NCBI RefSeq assembly: GCF_902506205.1
Contig: NZ_LR732816.1
Location: forward strand, 3,174,993-3,238,992
Length of the DNA: 64,000 bases
From: Brevundimonas sp. G8
Lineage (GTDB): Bacteria > Pseudomonadota > Alphaproteobacteria > Caulobacterales > Caulobacteraceae
Direction: 5' to 3'
In this document: in pieces, positions 43,134 through 51,815 of the stretch
How positions within the stretch are numbered: the stretch's first letter is position 1
How the letters are laid out: every line of letters starts with the position of its first letter
Program-made: the position numbers and the translations under genes
Notes under the pieces: model-generated
What the model was told of the DNA's origin: nothing
What the model saw: the letters and a program-made list of their open reading frames with translations, nothing else
Database searches by the model: none

Positions 43134-43790
43134 ATGACCTACGACCTGATCATCTTCGACTACGACGGCGTGGTCGCCGACAGCGAGGTGCTGAACAGCA
43201 CTGTCATGGCCGAGCAACTGACCGCCATCGGCCTGCCGACCAGCCTGGACGACGTGCTGGCCGCCTATACAGGCAAGCGCTGGCGTGACAACCGGCCTGT
43301 GGTCGAGGCCGCCCTGGGCCGTCCCTGCCCCGAGGATTTCCACACCACTTGGTTCGCGACGTGCCGCGAACGCGCGCCGCTTCAACTTCAACCCGTGCCC
43401 GGCGTTATCGACTTCGTCGCCTCGCGGACCGAGGCGCGCTGCATCGCCTCGTCCAGCGGCCCCGACTGGATCGGCGTCGGCCTGGACCTGTTCGGCCTCA
43501 CCGACCATTTCGACGGTTCGGTCTTCACCGGCCTGGTGGTCGAGCGGGGCAAGCCCCACCCCGACATCTTCCTGCACGCAGCCAAGACGATGGGCGTCGA
43601 TCCGTCCCGCGTTCTGGTCATCGAAGACAGTGAGGCGGGCGTCACCGCCGGCGTCGCAGCAGGCATGACCGTCGTCGGCCTGACCGCAGGCGGTCACATC
43701 CGCAAAGGCCACGCCGAACGGCTTACCGCCCGCGGCGCCCACCACATCGCCGACAGCTACGAGGCGGTCGCCGCCTTCATGGATCGCTGA
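43134..43790 (+). CDS. HAD-superfamily phosphatase (phosphoglycolate/phosphoglucomutase-like)
   Basis: The 218-residue protein has HAD motif I IIFDYDGVVADSEVLN (D9, D11), a cap domain to about residue 80, motif II ARCIASSSG, motif III near ERGKPHPDIFLHAAKTMG, and motif IV VLVIEDSEAGVTAGVAAGMT. The layout is that of subclass IA enzymes acting on sugar phosphates. It is 8 bases after mazG and converges on the antiporter gene with a 3-base gap. The substrate is unknown. Confidence 0.86.
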   Translation: MTYDLIIFDYDGVVADSEVLNSTVMAEQLTAIGLPTSLDDVLAAYTGKRWRDNRPVVEAALGRPCPEDFHTTWFATCRERAPLQLQPVPGVIDFVASRTEARCIASSSGPDWIGVGLDLFGLTDHFDGSVFTGLVVERGKPHPDIFLHAAKTMGVDPSRVLVIEDSEAGVTAGVAAGMTVVGLTAGGHIRKGHAERLTARGAHHIADSYEAVAAFMDR

Positions 43791-43793
43791 CCG

Positions 43794-45431
43794 TTACAGA
43801 TACCGCAGCTCCTGCAGGTCCACCTCGCGGATCATCCGCCGCGCGGTGACCTCGTCGATCTGCCTGGCCCGCGCCATCCGGCCCAGTTCGTCACGCTCGG
43901 CGGCCAGGCCAGCCAGCCACAGGCGGCGTTCCACATCGTCGATCTTGCGCGACAGGACCGCGTCGTCCTCGTCCGTGCGCGTGTGCGTCTCGATGCGCTG
44001 GCGATAGACTTCCATGATCCGGCTGGCGATGTCGGAATAGAGGTCAGGGTTCGGCTTGCCCTCGGCCATGGCGTGCGACACGTCTTCGATGGCCCGCAGG
44101 GCGGCCGAGGCGGCGGCGACACGGCCGCGGTCCTCCTCGCGCTCGTGCGACGGCTCGGGCGGCAACTCCACGCCTTTCAACAGACGTGGCAGGGCGAAGG
44201 TGGCGACCAGCAGCGACACGATGATCACCCCCGCCGCCAGGAAGATCGCCAGGCTGCGCGACGGCATCGGCGATCCATCCGCCAGGACGAACGGCAAGGT
44301 CAGAATACCGGCCAGGGTGATCGCGCCCCGCACCCCCGCCAACGACATCACCATCGTCAAACGCAAGCCGACCTTGGCAGGCGGCCCGCGATGACGGCGA
44401 CGAAACAGCGTCAGCTTCAGCGAGGTCCAGACCCAGATGAACCGCAATGCCGCCAAGGCCCCCACGATGCCGAAGACATAGACCGCCAACCACCACACCT
44501 CGGGTCGGCTGGTGCCCGCCACCACCTCGGCCGCGCGCGACATGATCGATGGCATCTGTTCGCCCAGGATCACGAAGATGATGCCGTTGGCGACGAACTG
44601 CACCGTGTCCCACACCACGCTGCGCCGGATCCGCGTCATCGCCATCGACTGTCCGCCGAGCGTGCCGCGTTCGGTAAAGCTCATGGTGACGCCCGCCGCC
44701 ACCGCCGCCAGGATACCCGAGCCATGCAGTTCTTCCGCAACCAGATAGGCGGCGAACGGGATCAGCAGGCTGACCAGGATCTGCGCCCCCACATCCTCGC
44801 CCCACCGTCGGCTGACGAAGGCCTTGGCGTAGCTGATGGCCATAGTCACCAAGACGCCGGTCGCGACGCCCGCCACGGCCAGCCAGGCGAATGTCCCGAT
44901 GGCGCTGCCGATCGAAAAGGCGCCGGTCGTCGCCGCGATCACGGCGATCCGCATGCAGGTCAGGCCCGTGGCGTCGTTCAGCAACGATTCGCCTTCCAGA
45001 ATATGCATCAGCCGCTTGGGGATTTGTGCGCGCGAGGCGATGGCCTGAACCGCGATGGGGTCGGTGGGCGACAGGATGGCGGCCAGGGCGAAGGCCACCG
45101 GCAGCGGCATCTCAGGGATCATCCACCAGATCATGAAGCCGAGGCCGATGACGGTGAACAGCACCAGCCCCAAGGCCAGTTCCAGGATCACCGCCCGGTC
45201 GCGGAACAGGTCTTCCTTGGGAATACGCCAACCGTCGAGGAACAGCAGCGGCGGCAGGAACAAAAGGAAGAAGATGTCCGGTTCAAGATCGACCGTGGAT
45301 CCGGTGATCAGCACGATCGCCGCCCCCAGCCCGATCTGCACCAGCGGCAGGGCGATACGCGTGATCCGCGCGATGGAACCCGACACCACCACGGCTAAAA
45401 GCAGAAGCAGAACGGTTTCGATCAGATGCAT
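43794..45431 (-). CDS. CPA1 family sodium/proton antiporter
   Basis: The 545-residue protein has about twelve membrane helices followed by a roughly 130-residue cytoplasmic tail (helical, Arg/Glu-rich). The CPA1 signature is AAILSPTDPIAVQAIASRAQIPKRLMHILEGESLLNDATGL, with the paired aspartates of the transport site. It exchanges Na+ for H+. It starts 6 bases beyond the hflX stop, so it is probably transcribed with hfq and hflX. No regulatory partner is seen. Confidence 0.86.
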   Translation of the reverse strand: MHLIETVLLLLLAVVVSGSIARITRIALPLVQIGLGAAIVLITGSTVDLEPDIFFLLFLPPLLFLDGWRIPKEDLFRDRAVILELALGLVLFTVIGLGFMIWWMIPEMPLPVAFALAAILSPTDPIAVQAIASRAQIPKRLMHILEGESLLNDATGLTCMRIAVIAATTGAFSIGSAIGTFAWLAVAGVATGVLVTMAISYAKAFVSRRWGEDVGAQILVSLLIPFAAYLVAEELHGSGILAAVAAGVTMSFTERGTLGGQSMAMTRIRRSVVWDTVQFVANGIIFVILGEQMPSIMSRAAEVVAGTSRPEVWWLAVYVFGIVGALAALRFIWVWTSLKLTLFRRRHRGPPAKVGLRLTMVMSLAGVRGAITLAGILTLPFVLADGSPMPSRSLAIFLAAGVIIVSLLVATFALPRLLKGVELPPEPSHEREEDRGRVAAASAALRAIEDVSHAMAEGKPNPDLYSDIASRIMEVYRQRIETHTRTDEDDAVLSRKIDDVERRLWLAGLAAERDELGRMARARQIDEVTARRMIREVDLQELRYL

Positions 45432-45437
45432 GTGAAC

Positions 45438-46748
45438 TCAGTCGGCCAGATCAGGATACAGGCGTTCGAATCGCCCGAGCGCCGCAGGATGAAGCCGGAC
45501 CGTGACGTGAGTACGGCCAAGCTCGTCCGTCTCGCGCAGGGTGATCCGGCCATGCTCGTACAGCCAGGCCAGCGCCTCGCCCTGTTCAGGGGGCAGCGTC
45601 AGACGGGTCTCCGGATCGTCGTCGATAAGACCAGCGATGATCTGGCGCAGGGGTTCGATCCCCTCGCCTGTCCAGGCCGAGACGGCGACCGCTTCACCCT
45701 CCTTTGACAGACGTTCGGCCTGCCCAAGAACCGCCTCGCGCGCCTCGTCATCCAGCAGGTCGATCTTGTTCCAGACCTCCAGCACCCGACGGGTCTTGCC
45801 CTCAGGCGTCTCGATCTGTTTCAGCACCGCCTCGACATCCTTGGACTGGGCGTCGCTGTCAGCCGAGGCGATGTCGCGGACGTGAAGGATCAGGTCGGCC
45901 TCGCCGACCTCTTCCAGGGTGGCGCGGAAGCTCTCGACCAGTTCGTGCGGCAGGTCGGAGATGAAGCCGACGGTGTCCGCGACGATCGCCGGGCGCCCCT
46001 GCGGCAGGCGTATTGTGCGTTGGGTCGTGTCCAGCGTCGCGAACAGCAGGTCCTTGGCGAAAACCTCGGAACCCGTCAGCCGGTTGAATAGCGTCGACTT
46101 ACCCGCATTGGTGTAGCCGACCAGAGCGATGGTCGGGAACGGGGCCTTCTGACGCTGTTTCCTGTGCAGACCGCGGGTGCGGCGCACATCCTCCAACTCG
46201 GCCTTCAGCTTGACGATCCGGTCGGCGATCAGTCGACGGTCCAGCTCGATCTGGGTTTCGCCGGGGCCGCCGGTCGAGCCGGTGCCGCCGCGTTGCCGCT
46301 CAAGGTGGGTCCAGGTTCGCACCAACCGCGACTTCTCATAGTCGAGCCGCGCCAGCTCGACTTGCAACCGGCCCTCCTTGGTGCGCGCGCGGCGACCGAA
46401 GATTTCCAGGATCAGGCCGGTGCGGTCGATGACCTTCACCTCCCATTCCTTCTCCAGATTGCGTTGTTGCACCGGCGTCAGGGCGTCGTCGATGATGACA
46501 GCCTCGGCATCGGCCGCGCGGACTAGGGCGGCCAACTCCTCGACCTTGCCCGTTCCGAACAGAGTGGCAGGCGTGGTCCCACGAAGCCGCACGATCTCTT
46601 CGGCGCGCACGTCAAGGTCCAGCGCGCGGGCGAGGCCCACGGCTTCCTCAAGGCGCTCGCTCGCCAGCCGAGGGCCGTCCGAGCGTCGGTCGGGATGGAT
46701 GACGACCGCCCGGATCAGCGGGACGGCGTGGTCGATAAGCTTGCTCAA
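45438..46748 (-). CDS. hflX: GTPase HflX (ribosome-associated)
   Basis: The 436-residue protein has an N-terminal HflX domain (VVIHPDRRSDGPRLASERLEEAVGLA), the glycine-rich hinge GGTGSTGGPGETQIELDRRLI, and a G domain with G1 LVGYTNAGKSTLFNRLTG, G3 VADTVGFISDLPHELVESFR and G4 NKIDLL. HflX splits stalled ribosomes. The start is a TTG, and a palindrome-containing 171-base gap separates it from hfq. The hfq-hflX order is widespread. Confidence 0.95.
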   Translation of the reverse strand: MSKLIDHAVPLIRAVVIHPDRRSDGPRLASERLEEAVGLARALDLDVRAEEIVRLRGTTPATLFGTGKVEELAALVRAADAEAVIIDDALTPVQQRNLEKEWEVKVIDRTGLILEIFGRRARTKEGRLQVELARLDYEKSRLVRTWTHLERQRGGTGSTGGPGETQIELDRRLIADRIVKLKAELEDVRRTRGLHRKQRQKAPFPTIALVGYTNAGKSTLFNRLTGSEVFAKDLLFATLDTTQRTIRLPQGRPAIVADTVGFISDLPHELVESFRATLEEVGEADLILHVRDIASADSDAQSKDVEAVLKQIETPEGKTRRVLEVWNKIDLLDDEAREAVLGQAERLSKEGEAVAVSAWTGEGIEPLRQIIAGLIDDDPETRLTLPPEQGEALAWLYEHGRITLRETDELGRTHVTVRLHPAALGRFERLYPDLAD

Positions 46749-46782
46749 ATGGTCTCTGCTTTTGGGACCACCCCCGCCGTCA

Positions 46783-46803
46783 CCCCCGGGCTTGACCCGA
46801 GGG
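46783..46803. repeat. Palindromic repeat unit, copy 1 (alphaproteobacterial CTTGA type)
   Basis: CCCCCGGG (46783-46790) and CCCGAGGG (46796-46803) form a hairpin with one mismatch and the loop CTTGA. Similar GGGCTTGWCCC palindromes are common between genes in alphaproteobacteria. This copy lies about 35 bases upstream of hflX. Confidence 0.55.
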
Positions 46804-46885
46804 TCGGAGGTTCCGCCGTCGGTGCGGTGGTCGTTGTTTCTACGCCCTATATAGGCGCTCGACAGTCTTTCCGCACCACACCCGG

Positions 46886-46906
46886 CCCTCGGGACAAGCC
46901 CGAGGG
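46886..46906. repeat. Palindromic repeat unit, copy 2
   Basis: CCCTCGGG (46886-46893) and CCCGAGGG (46899-46906) form a perfect 8-pair hairpin with the loop ACAAG, the reverse complement of the first copy's loop type. It lies 13 bases beyond the hfq stop, where it may act as a weak terminator or RNA stabiliser. Confidence 0.6.
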
Positions 46907-46919
46907 TTGACGCGATGCG

Positions 46920-47165
46920 TCAATCTTCTTCGGCGTCGGGCTCGTACAACTGCACGGGCGCGGACGGCATGATGGTGGAGATGGCGTGCTTGTACACCAA
47001 CTGGGACTGGCCATCGCGGCGCAGCAACACACAGAAGTTGTCGAACCAAGTCACGATGCCTTGCAGCTTGACCCCATTGACCAGGAAGATGGTCAGCGGC
47101 GTCTTGGTCTTGCGGACCGAGTTGAGGAAGGTGTCCTGAAGGTTCTGACGTTTGTCTTGCGACAT
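46920..47165 (-). CDS. hfq: RNA chaperone Hfq
   Basis: The 81-residue protein is an Sm-like hexamer-forming chaperone for small RNAs. Sm1 is [36 protein letters not shown] and Sm2 is [18 protein letters not shown], including the YKHA motif of the uridine-binding pocket. A short acidic tail (YEPDAEED) replaces the long tail of enterobacterial Hfq, as in other alphaproteobacteria. It lies between the dat gene and hflX, the common class arrangement. Confidence 0.97.
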   Translation of the reverse strand: MSQDKRQNLQDTFLNSVRKTKTPLTIFLVNGVKLQGIVTWFDNFCVLLRRDGQSQLVYKHAISTIMPSAPVQLYEPDAEED

Positions 47166-47268
47166 GGCAGGTTTTTCCTGTTCTTCGTTGTTCGTCGCCG
47201 ATTGATCGGCGCGGGGCCAATGCGGCCAGCCGCGACCTTAACCGCCGCCTCCATGCTCGGGCAACGCC

Positions 47269-48129
47269 CTAAATGGCCTCTCTGCGCGCCTGTTCAAGAT
47301 AGACCTCGCGCAGGCGCGTCGCGATCGGCCCAGGCTTGCCGTCGCCGATCTTCACGCCGTCCAGCGAAACCAGCGGCATGACAAAGGAACTGGCGGCGGT
47401 GACGAAGACCTCGCGCGCCCCCTTGGCCTCTTCGACCGAGAAGGGGCGCTCGTCCAGTTCGATGCCCTCGGCCTGGACCAGCTTCAGGATTGCCTCACGC
47501 GTGACGCCGCGCAGGATGTTGGCCTGCGTATCGCGCGTCCGCAGCCTGCCGTCCTGGTCCACGATCCAGGCGTTCGTGGATGATCCTTCGGTGATCAGCC
47601 CCATCTCGTCGTACATCAGGCACTCATAGGCGCCGCGTTCGCGCGCAGCCTGTTTGGCCAGCACGTTTGGCAGCAGACCCACCGTCTTGATGTCGCAACG
47701 GCCCCAGCGGATGTCGGGTCGGGTTACGCCGGCCGCCCCCTTGGTCGCCGTCGCCTCGCCCTTGGTCAGATCGAGCCTTTTGGCGGTCACGATGACGCTG
47801 GGCGCGATGTCCGCCGGAAAGGCATGATCGCGCGACGCCGTCCCGCGCGTGACCTGCAGATAGACCAGGCCGTCGCGGACCCGGTTGCGCCGGATTGTCT
47901 CGCGCAGAACCACGCCCAAAGATGCCGCGCTCATCGGGATTTCGATCTGAAGCGCGTTCAGGCTGCGGTGCAGCCTGGTCATATGGCCTTCGAAATCGAC
48001 CAGTCTGCCGTCGAACACCGACCAGACCTCATAGACGCCGTCCGCGAACTGGAAGCCTCGGTCCTCGATATGCACCACGGCCTCGCCGTGCGCGCTGTAG
48101 GCGCCGTTCACATAGGCGACGCGCGACAT
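47269..48129 (-). CDS. dat: D-amino acid aminotransferase-like PLP enzyme (class IV)
   Basis: The 286-residue protein is a fold-type IV PLP aminotransferase. The N-terminal segment is AYVNGAYSAHGEAVVHIEDRGFQFADGVYEV, the Schiff-base lysine is in GRCDIKTVGLLPNVLAKQAARERGAYE, and the phosphate-binding segment is GLITEGSSTNAWIV. Members make or break D-amino acids (Dat) or branched-chain amino acids (IlvE); the early part fits Dat. Its start overlaps the ntrX stop by one base (TGATG), so it is coupled to the ntrYX operon. Confidence 0.9.
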   Translation of the reverse strand: MSRVAYVNGAYSAHGEAVVHIEDRGFQFADGVYEVWSVFDGRLVDFEGHMTRLHRSLNALQIEIPMSAASLGVVLRETIRRNRVRDGLVYLQVTRGTASRDHAFPADIAPSVIVTAKRLDLTKGEATATKGAAGVTRPDIRWGRCDIKTVGLLPNVLAKQAARERGAYECLMYDEMGLITEGSSTNAWIVDQDGRLRTRDTQANILRGVTREAILKLVQAEGIELDERPFSVEEAKGAREVFVTAASSFVMPLVSLDGVKIGDGKPGPIATRLREVYLEQARREAI

Positions 48130-49535
48130 CAGGCCGGTTCTTCCTCTTCACCGCCGCGCGCGGGCGAAACGCCCAGAGACTTGAGCTTTCTGTGCAGGGC
48201 CGACCGCTCCATGCCGATGAAGGCGGCGGTGCGTGAGATATTGCCCCCGAACCGCATGATCTGGGCAGCCAGATACTCGCGCTCGAACACCTCGCGCGCC
48301 TCTCTCAGAGGAAGCGCAATGGTGCGCTCGCCGCCCAGCGACGACGGTCCGCCGTTCGAGGTCGCCACCTCCTGCGGCAGCATGTCGGCCGTGATCGTCT
48401 CGGCCGGATCGCCGGTCGCCAGGATCAGCAGCCGTTCGATATTGTTGCGCAACTGACGGATATTGCCCGGCCACGGATGGACCTGAAGCACCGCCACCGC
48501 ATCGTCGCCGATAATCCGCTTGGGCAGCCCCTGCGAGGCGCTTATCGTCTCGACGAAATACTCGACCAGTTCGGTGATGTCCTCGCGCCGTTCCGACAGG
48601 GCCGGCACGCGGATCGGCACCACATTCAGACGATGGAACAGGTCCTCGCGGAAACGACCCTCCGTGATCTCGGTCTTCAGATCGCGCGAGGTCGAGGTCA
48701 CGACACGCACGTCCACCTGAACGTCCTGCTCGCCCCCGACGCGGCGGAACCGCTGATCGACCAGAACCCGCAGGATGCGGCTCTGGCTCTCGCGCGGCAT
48801 GTCGCTGATCTCGTCCAGATAGAGCGTGCCGTTGTGGGCGCGTTCGAACACGCCGATCTTGCGCGGTCTCCCGTCCTGGCCCTCTTCGCCGAACAGTTCG
48901 ACGTCCAGCCGTTCCGGCGTCATCCCGGCGGCCGAAATGGCGACGAACTCGGCGCGGGCGCGCGGACTGCCTTCGTGAATCTGGCGCGCCACCAGTTCCT
49001 TGCCCGACCCGGCAGGTCCCGCGATCAGGACGCGGCTGTTGGCTTGGGCCACTTTCGCGATGGTGCTGCGCAGCGCCTGCGCTGCCTGCGACCTGCCGAT
49101 CAGGCCCGACGGCGTCATGGTCTGGACACGCAGCCGGCGGTTCTCACGCCTCAGGGTCGCCGCCTCGATGGCTCGCTCGACCACGACCACCAGCCGGTCT
49201 GACTTGAACGGCTTTTCGATGAAGTCATAGGCCCCGCGCTTCAGCGCCGTCACCGCCGTCTCGATATTGCCGTGCCCCGAGATCATCACCACCGGCAGGT
49301 CGGGATCCAGTTCCTTGACCACTTCCAGCAGTTCCAGCCCGTCCAGACCCCCGCCCTGCATCCAGATGTCCAGGATCGCCAGCGACGGCTTCCTGGCTCG
49401 AATGGCGGCCAAGGCCTCGTCGGAGTTGGCGGCGACGCGCACGGCGTGTCCCTCGTCCTCCAGCAGGCCGGACACCAGGTCGCGGATGTCGGCCTCGTCA
49501 TCGACGACGAGAATGTCGGAACCGGTTGGTCGCAT
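48129..49535 (-). CDS. ntrX: Response regulator NtrX
   Basis: The 468-residue protein has a receiver domain (DILVVDDEADIRDLVSGLLEDEG, phosphoacceptor aspartate in SLAILDIWMQGG), a AAA+ domain with Walker A LIAGPAGSGKELVARQI and Walker B GTLYLDEISDMP, and a C-terminal Fis-type helix-turn-helix (TAAFIGMERSALHRKLKSLG). The sigma-54 contact motif GAFTGA is missing between ELFG and VFERA, so it probably does not activate sigma-54 in the usual way. It lies 9 bases after ntrY, its presumed kinase. In Caulobacter NtrYX responds to nitrogen and envelope/redox conditions. Confidence 0.93.
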   Translation of the reverse strand: MRPTGSDILVVDDEADIRDLVSGLLEDEGHAVRVAANSDEALAAIRARKPSLAILDIWMQGGGLDGLELLEVVKELDPDLPVVMISGHGNIETAVTALKRGAYDFIEKPFKSDRLVVVVERAIEAATLRRENRRLRVQTMTPSGLIGRSQAAQALRSTIAKVAQANSRVLIAGPAGSGKELVARQIHEGSPRARAEFVAISAAGMTPERLDVELFGEEGQDGRPRKIGVFERAHNGTLYLDEISDMPRESQSRILRVLVDQRFRRVGGEQDVQVDVRVVTSTSRDLKTEITEGRFREDLFHRLNVVPIRVPALSERREDITELVEYFVETISASQGLPKRIIGDDAVAVLQVHPWPGNIRQLRNNIERLLILATGDPAETITADMLPQEVATSNGGPSSLGGERTIALPLREAREVFEREYLAAQIMRFGGNISRTAAFIGMERSALHRKLKSLGVSPARGGEEEEPA

Positions 49536-49544
49536 CTTGCCTCG

Positions 49545-51815
49545 CTATTCGGCGGCCAGGGTCTGGAGCTTACGCTCCGCACCGTCGCCGCTTTTGCCGT
49601 GGGGTTTCAGGGGGAAGATCATGCACACGCGCGCGCCGCGAAGCGTCAGGGCGTCCGCGAGCCTCAACTCGCCGCCGTGGTCCTCGCAAATGCGTTTGAC
49701 GATGGCTAGGCCCAGGCCCGTGCCCTTCTCGCGCGTGGTGACATAGGGTTCGGTCAGACGGTCACGGTCGCGCGCAGGCAGGCCCACGCCGTCGTCCTCG
49801 ACCACGAAGGTGGCGACGCCATTCTCGACGGTAAGGGAAACGATCACCCCCGCGTTGTCCGACGCCGCCGCCTCGCCCGCCGACAGCCGACGCGCCGCGA
49901 CGGATTCACCGGCGTTCTTCAGGATGTTGATCAGCGCCTGCCCCACCATGCGGCCGTCGGCCTGCAAGGTCGCCTTGGGCAGCGGTTCGGTGATGTCCAC
50001 GACGATGTCCGGCGCCGCAACGCGCTGGGCGAAGACCGCCTCGCGCAACATCTCGGCCGGGTTTTCAGGAGCGAAGCGTGGCGCCGGCATCCGCGCGAAG
50101 GACGAGAACTCGTCCACCATTCGGCCGATATCCCCCACTTGGCGGATGATGGTGTCGGTGCAGCGGTCGAAAATCTCGACGTCCTCGCCGATCCGCGAAC
50201 GATATTTGCGCTTCAGCCGCTCGGCCGACAGCTGGATCGGCGTCAGCGGGTTCTTGATCTCGTGGGCGATGCGGCGGGCGACATCGCGCCAGGCCGCGTT
50301 TCTCTGAGCCGTCACCAGACGGGTGATGTCGTCGAAAGTCAGGACCATCTCGCCGCCCAGTCCACCCTCGATCCGGACGCGCAGACGGCGCGTATCCCCG
50401 CCGCGACTGACGTCGATGTCTTCCTCGATATGGGCTTCGGCCCGGCGCACTAGATCGCTGAGCTCCGGCGACAGAGCCGCCAGTTCGTGCCCCAGCACCT
50501 CGGCATCCTCGATATGCAGCAGTTGCATGGCGCTGTCGTTGATGGCCGACACCCGCCCGCGCTTGTCCAGACCGATGACGCCCGCGCTGACGCCGGACAG
50601 GACAGTCTCGATGAAACGGCTCCGGTCGTGCGCCTCGTCGCTGGCTGCCTTCAGCGCCGCCTGCTGGGCCTGAAGATCACCGGTCATGCGGTTAAACGCG
50701 TCCGACAGGGTGGCGATTTCTGCCGGTGCGCCGTCGCTGTCCACCCGCGCGGTGAAGTCGCCACCCGCGACCTGCCCCGCCGCCCTGACCAGCCGCCCAA
50801 TGGGCGCCGAGATACTGCTCGCCGCCGACATCCCCAGCCAAACCGCGCCGACGAGCACCAACAGCGCCGTCTCCAGATAGCTAAGGATGAAGGCTGACTG
50901 GATCCGCGCCCGGCTCTCCTCAGCTTCGCGATAACTCTCGATCGACTGTGCCGCCGAGCGCATCTGAGCCACGAGACCGGGCGCCAATGGGCGCACCACA
51001 TAAAGGTAGGCGTCGCCATATCCCGGCAGCGGATAAAGGGCGCGAACAGTATCGGGGTGTTCGGTGACCTTGACGGGAGCTTCCTCCCCTTCTGCGGCAA
51101 TCTCCAGCGCGGACAGAGGAGGAGCGATATAGGGCGGCGCGTCAGGGAGTTCGCCGGTCGCCAAGACCTCACCCTTGCTATTCAGGATGTAAACGGCCGG
51201 ATAACCGAAAAACTCAGCAATTTGGGTCAGGGCACCTGTGAATTGGATGCGGTTGTCGAACACTTGGCGAGCGCCACCCAACTCAATGGTCATGGTGCGA
51301 AGGTCGCGCGTCATGTCAGAACTGACATCCGCGATATAGGCTCTGCCGATTGATGCGCCGTTGTCGACGGAAGCACTAACGTTGGCGCTGAACCACTGAT
51401 CCACACCTCGGTTGACCAGCACCCCGAACACCAGCGCGATCAGCACCGATGGTATCAGCGCCACCATTGAGAACAGGGCCACGAAGCGCAGGTGCAGGCG
51501 CGACCCCGCCTCTTCCTTGCTGCGCGCCAGGGTCAGAACACGCCGGCCGACGATGAAGGCCAGGCCCGAGATCAGGATCAGATTGCCGACCAGCACGAAC
51601 AACGCGATCTGGCTGCTCGATCCGCGCGCGGCGCCCGATGTGGCGCCTGGCGCAACGGCCACCAGCCAGATGGCCGCCGCCGTGATCGCCACCGCCAGGA
51701 AATAGGCCAGGCCGAACCCGGTCCGCGCCCGCTCCGTATCGACCCACCCCCAGAACGACGTGTCATCCGACGAGAGGTCGGGCGGAGAGGTCGTCGCTGA
51801 AGGCGTATCCGTCAT
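49545..51815 (-). CDS. ntrY: Sensor histidine kinase NtrY
   Basis: The 756-residue protein has at least four membrane helices in the first 370 residues: two near the start, one just after IVGRRVLT, and one near 315. A periplasmic or extracytoplasmic sensor stretch lies between. Next come a HAMP-like segment, a PAS-like region, and the HisKA site RRIAHEIKNPLTPIQLSAERLK (phospho-histidine), and the ATPase segment ends with VEDDGVGLPARDRDRLTEPYVTTREKGTGLGLAIV. The stop overlaps the dusB region arrangement: its ATG overlaps the dusB stop by 4 bases. It should phosphorylate NtrX. Confidence 0.94.
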   Translation of the reverse strand: MTDTPSATTSPPDLSSDDTSFWGWVDTERARTGFGLAYFLAVAITAAAIWLVAVAPGATSGAARGSSSQIALFVLVGNLILISGLAFIVGRRVLTLARSKEEAGSRLHLRFVALFSMVALIPSVLIALVFGVLVNRGVDQWFSANVSASVDNGASIGRAYIADVSSDMTRDLRTMTIELGGARQVFDNRIQFTGALTQIAEFFGYPAVYILNSKGEVLATGELPDAPPYIAPPLSALEIAAEGEEAPVKVTEHPDTVRALYPLPGYGDAYLYVVRPLAPGLVAQMRSAAQSIESYREAEESRARIQSAFILSYLETALLVLVGAVWLGMSAASSISAPIGRLVRAAGQVAGGDFTARVDSDGAPAEIATLSDAFNRMTGDLQAQQAALKAASDEAHDRSRFIETVLSGVSAGVIGLDKRGRVSAINDSAMQLLHIEDAEVLGHELAALSPELSDLVRRAEAHIEEDIDVSRGGDTRRLRVRIEGGLGGEMVLTFDDITRLVTAQRNAAWRDVARRIAHEIKNPLTPIQLSAERLKRKYRSRIGEDVEIFDRCTDTIIRQVGDIGRMVDEFSSFARMPAPRFAPENPAEMLREAVFAQRVAAPDIVVDITEPLPKATLQADGRMVGQALINILKNAGESVAARRLSAGEAAASDNAGVIVSLTVENGVATFVVEDDGVGLPARDRDRLTEPYVTTREKGTGLGLAIVKRICEDHGGELRLADALTLRGARVCMIFPLKPHGKSGDGAERKLQTLAAE

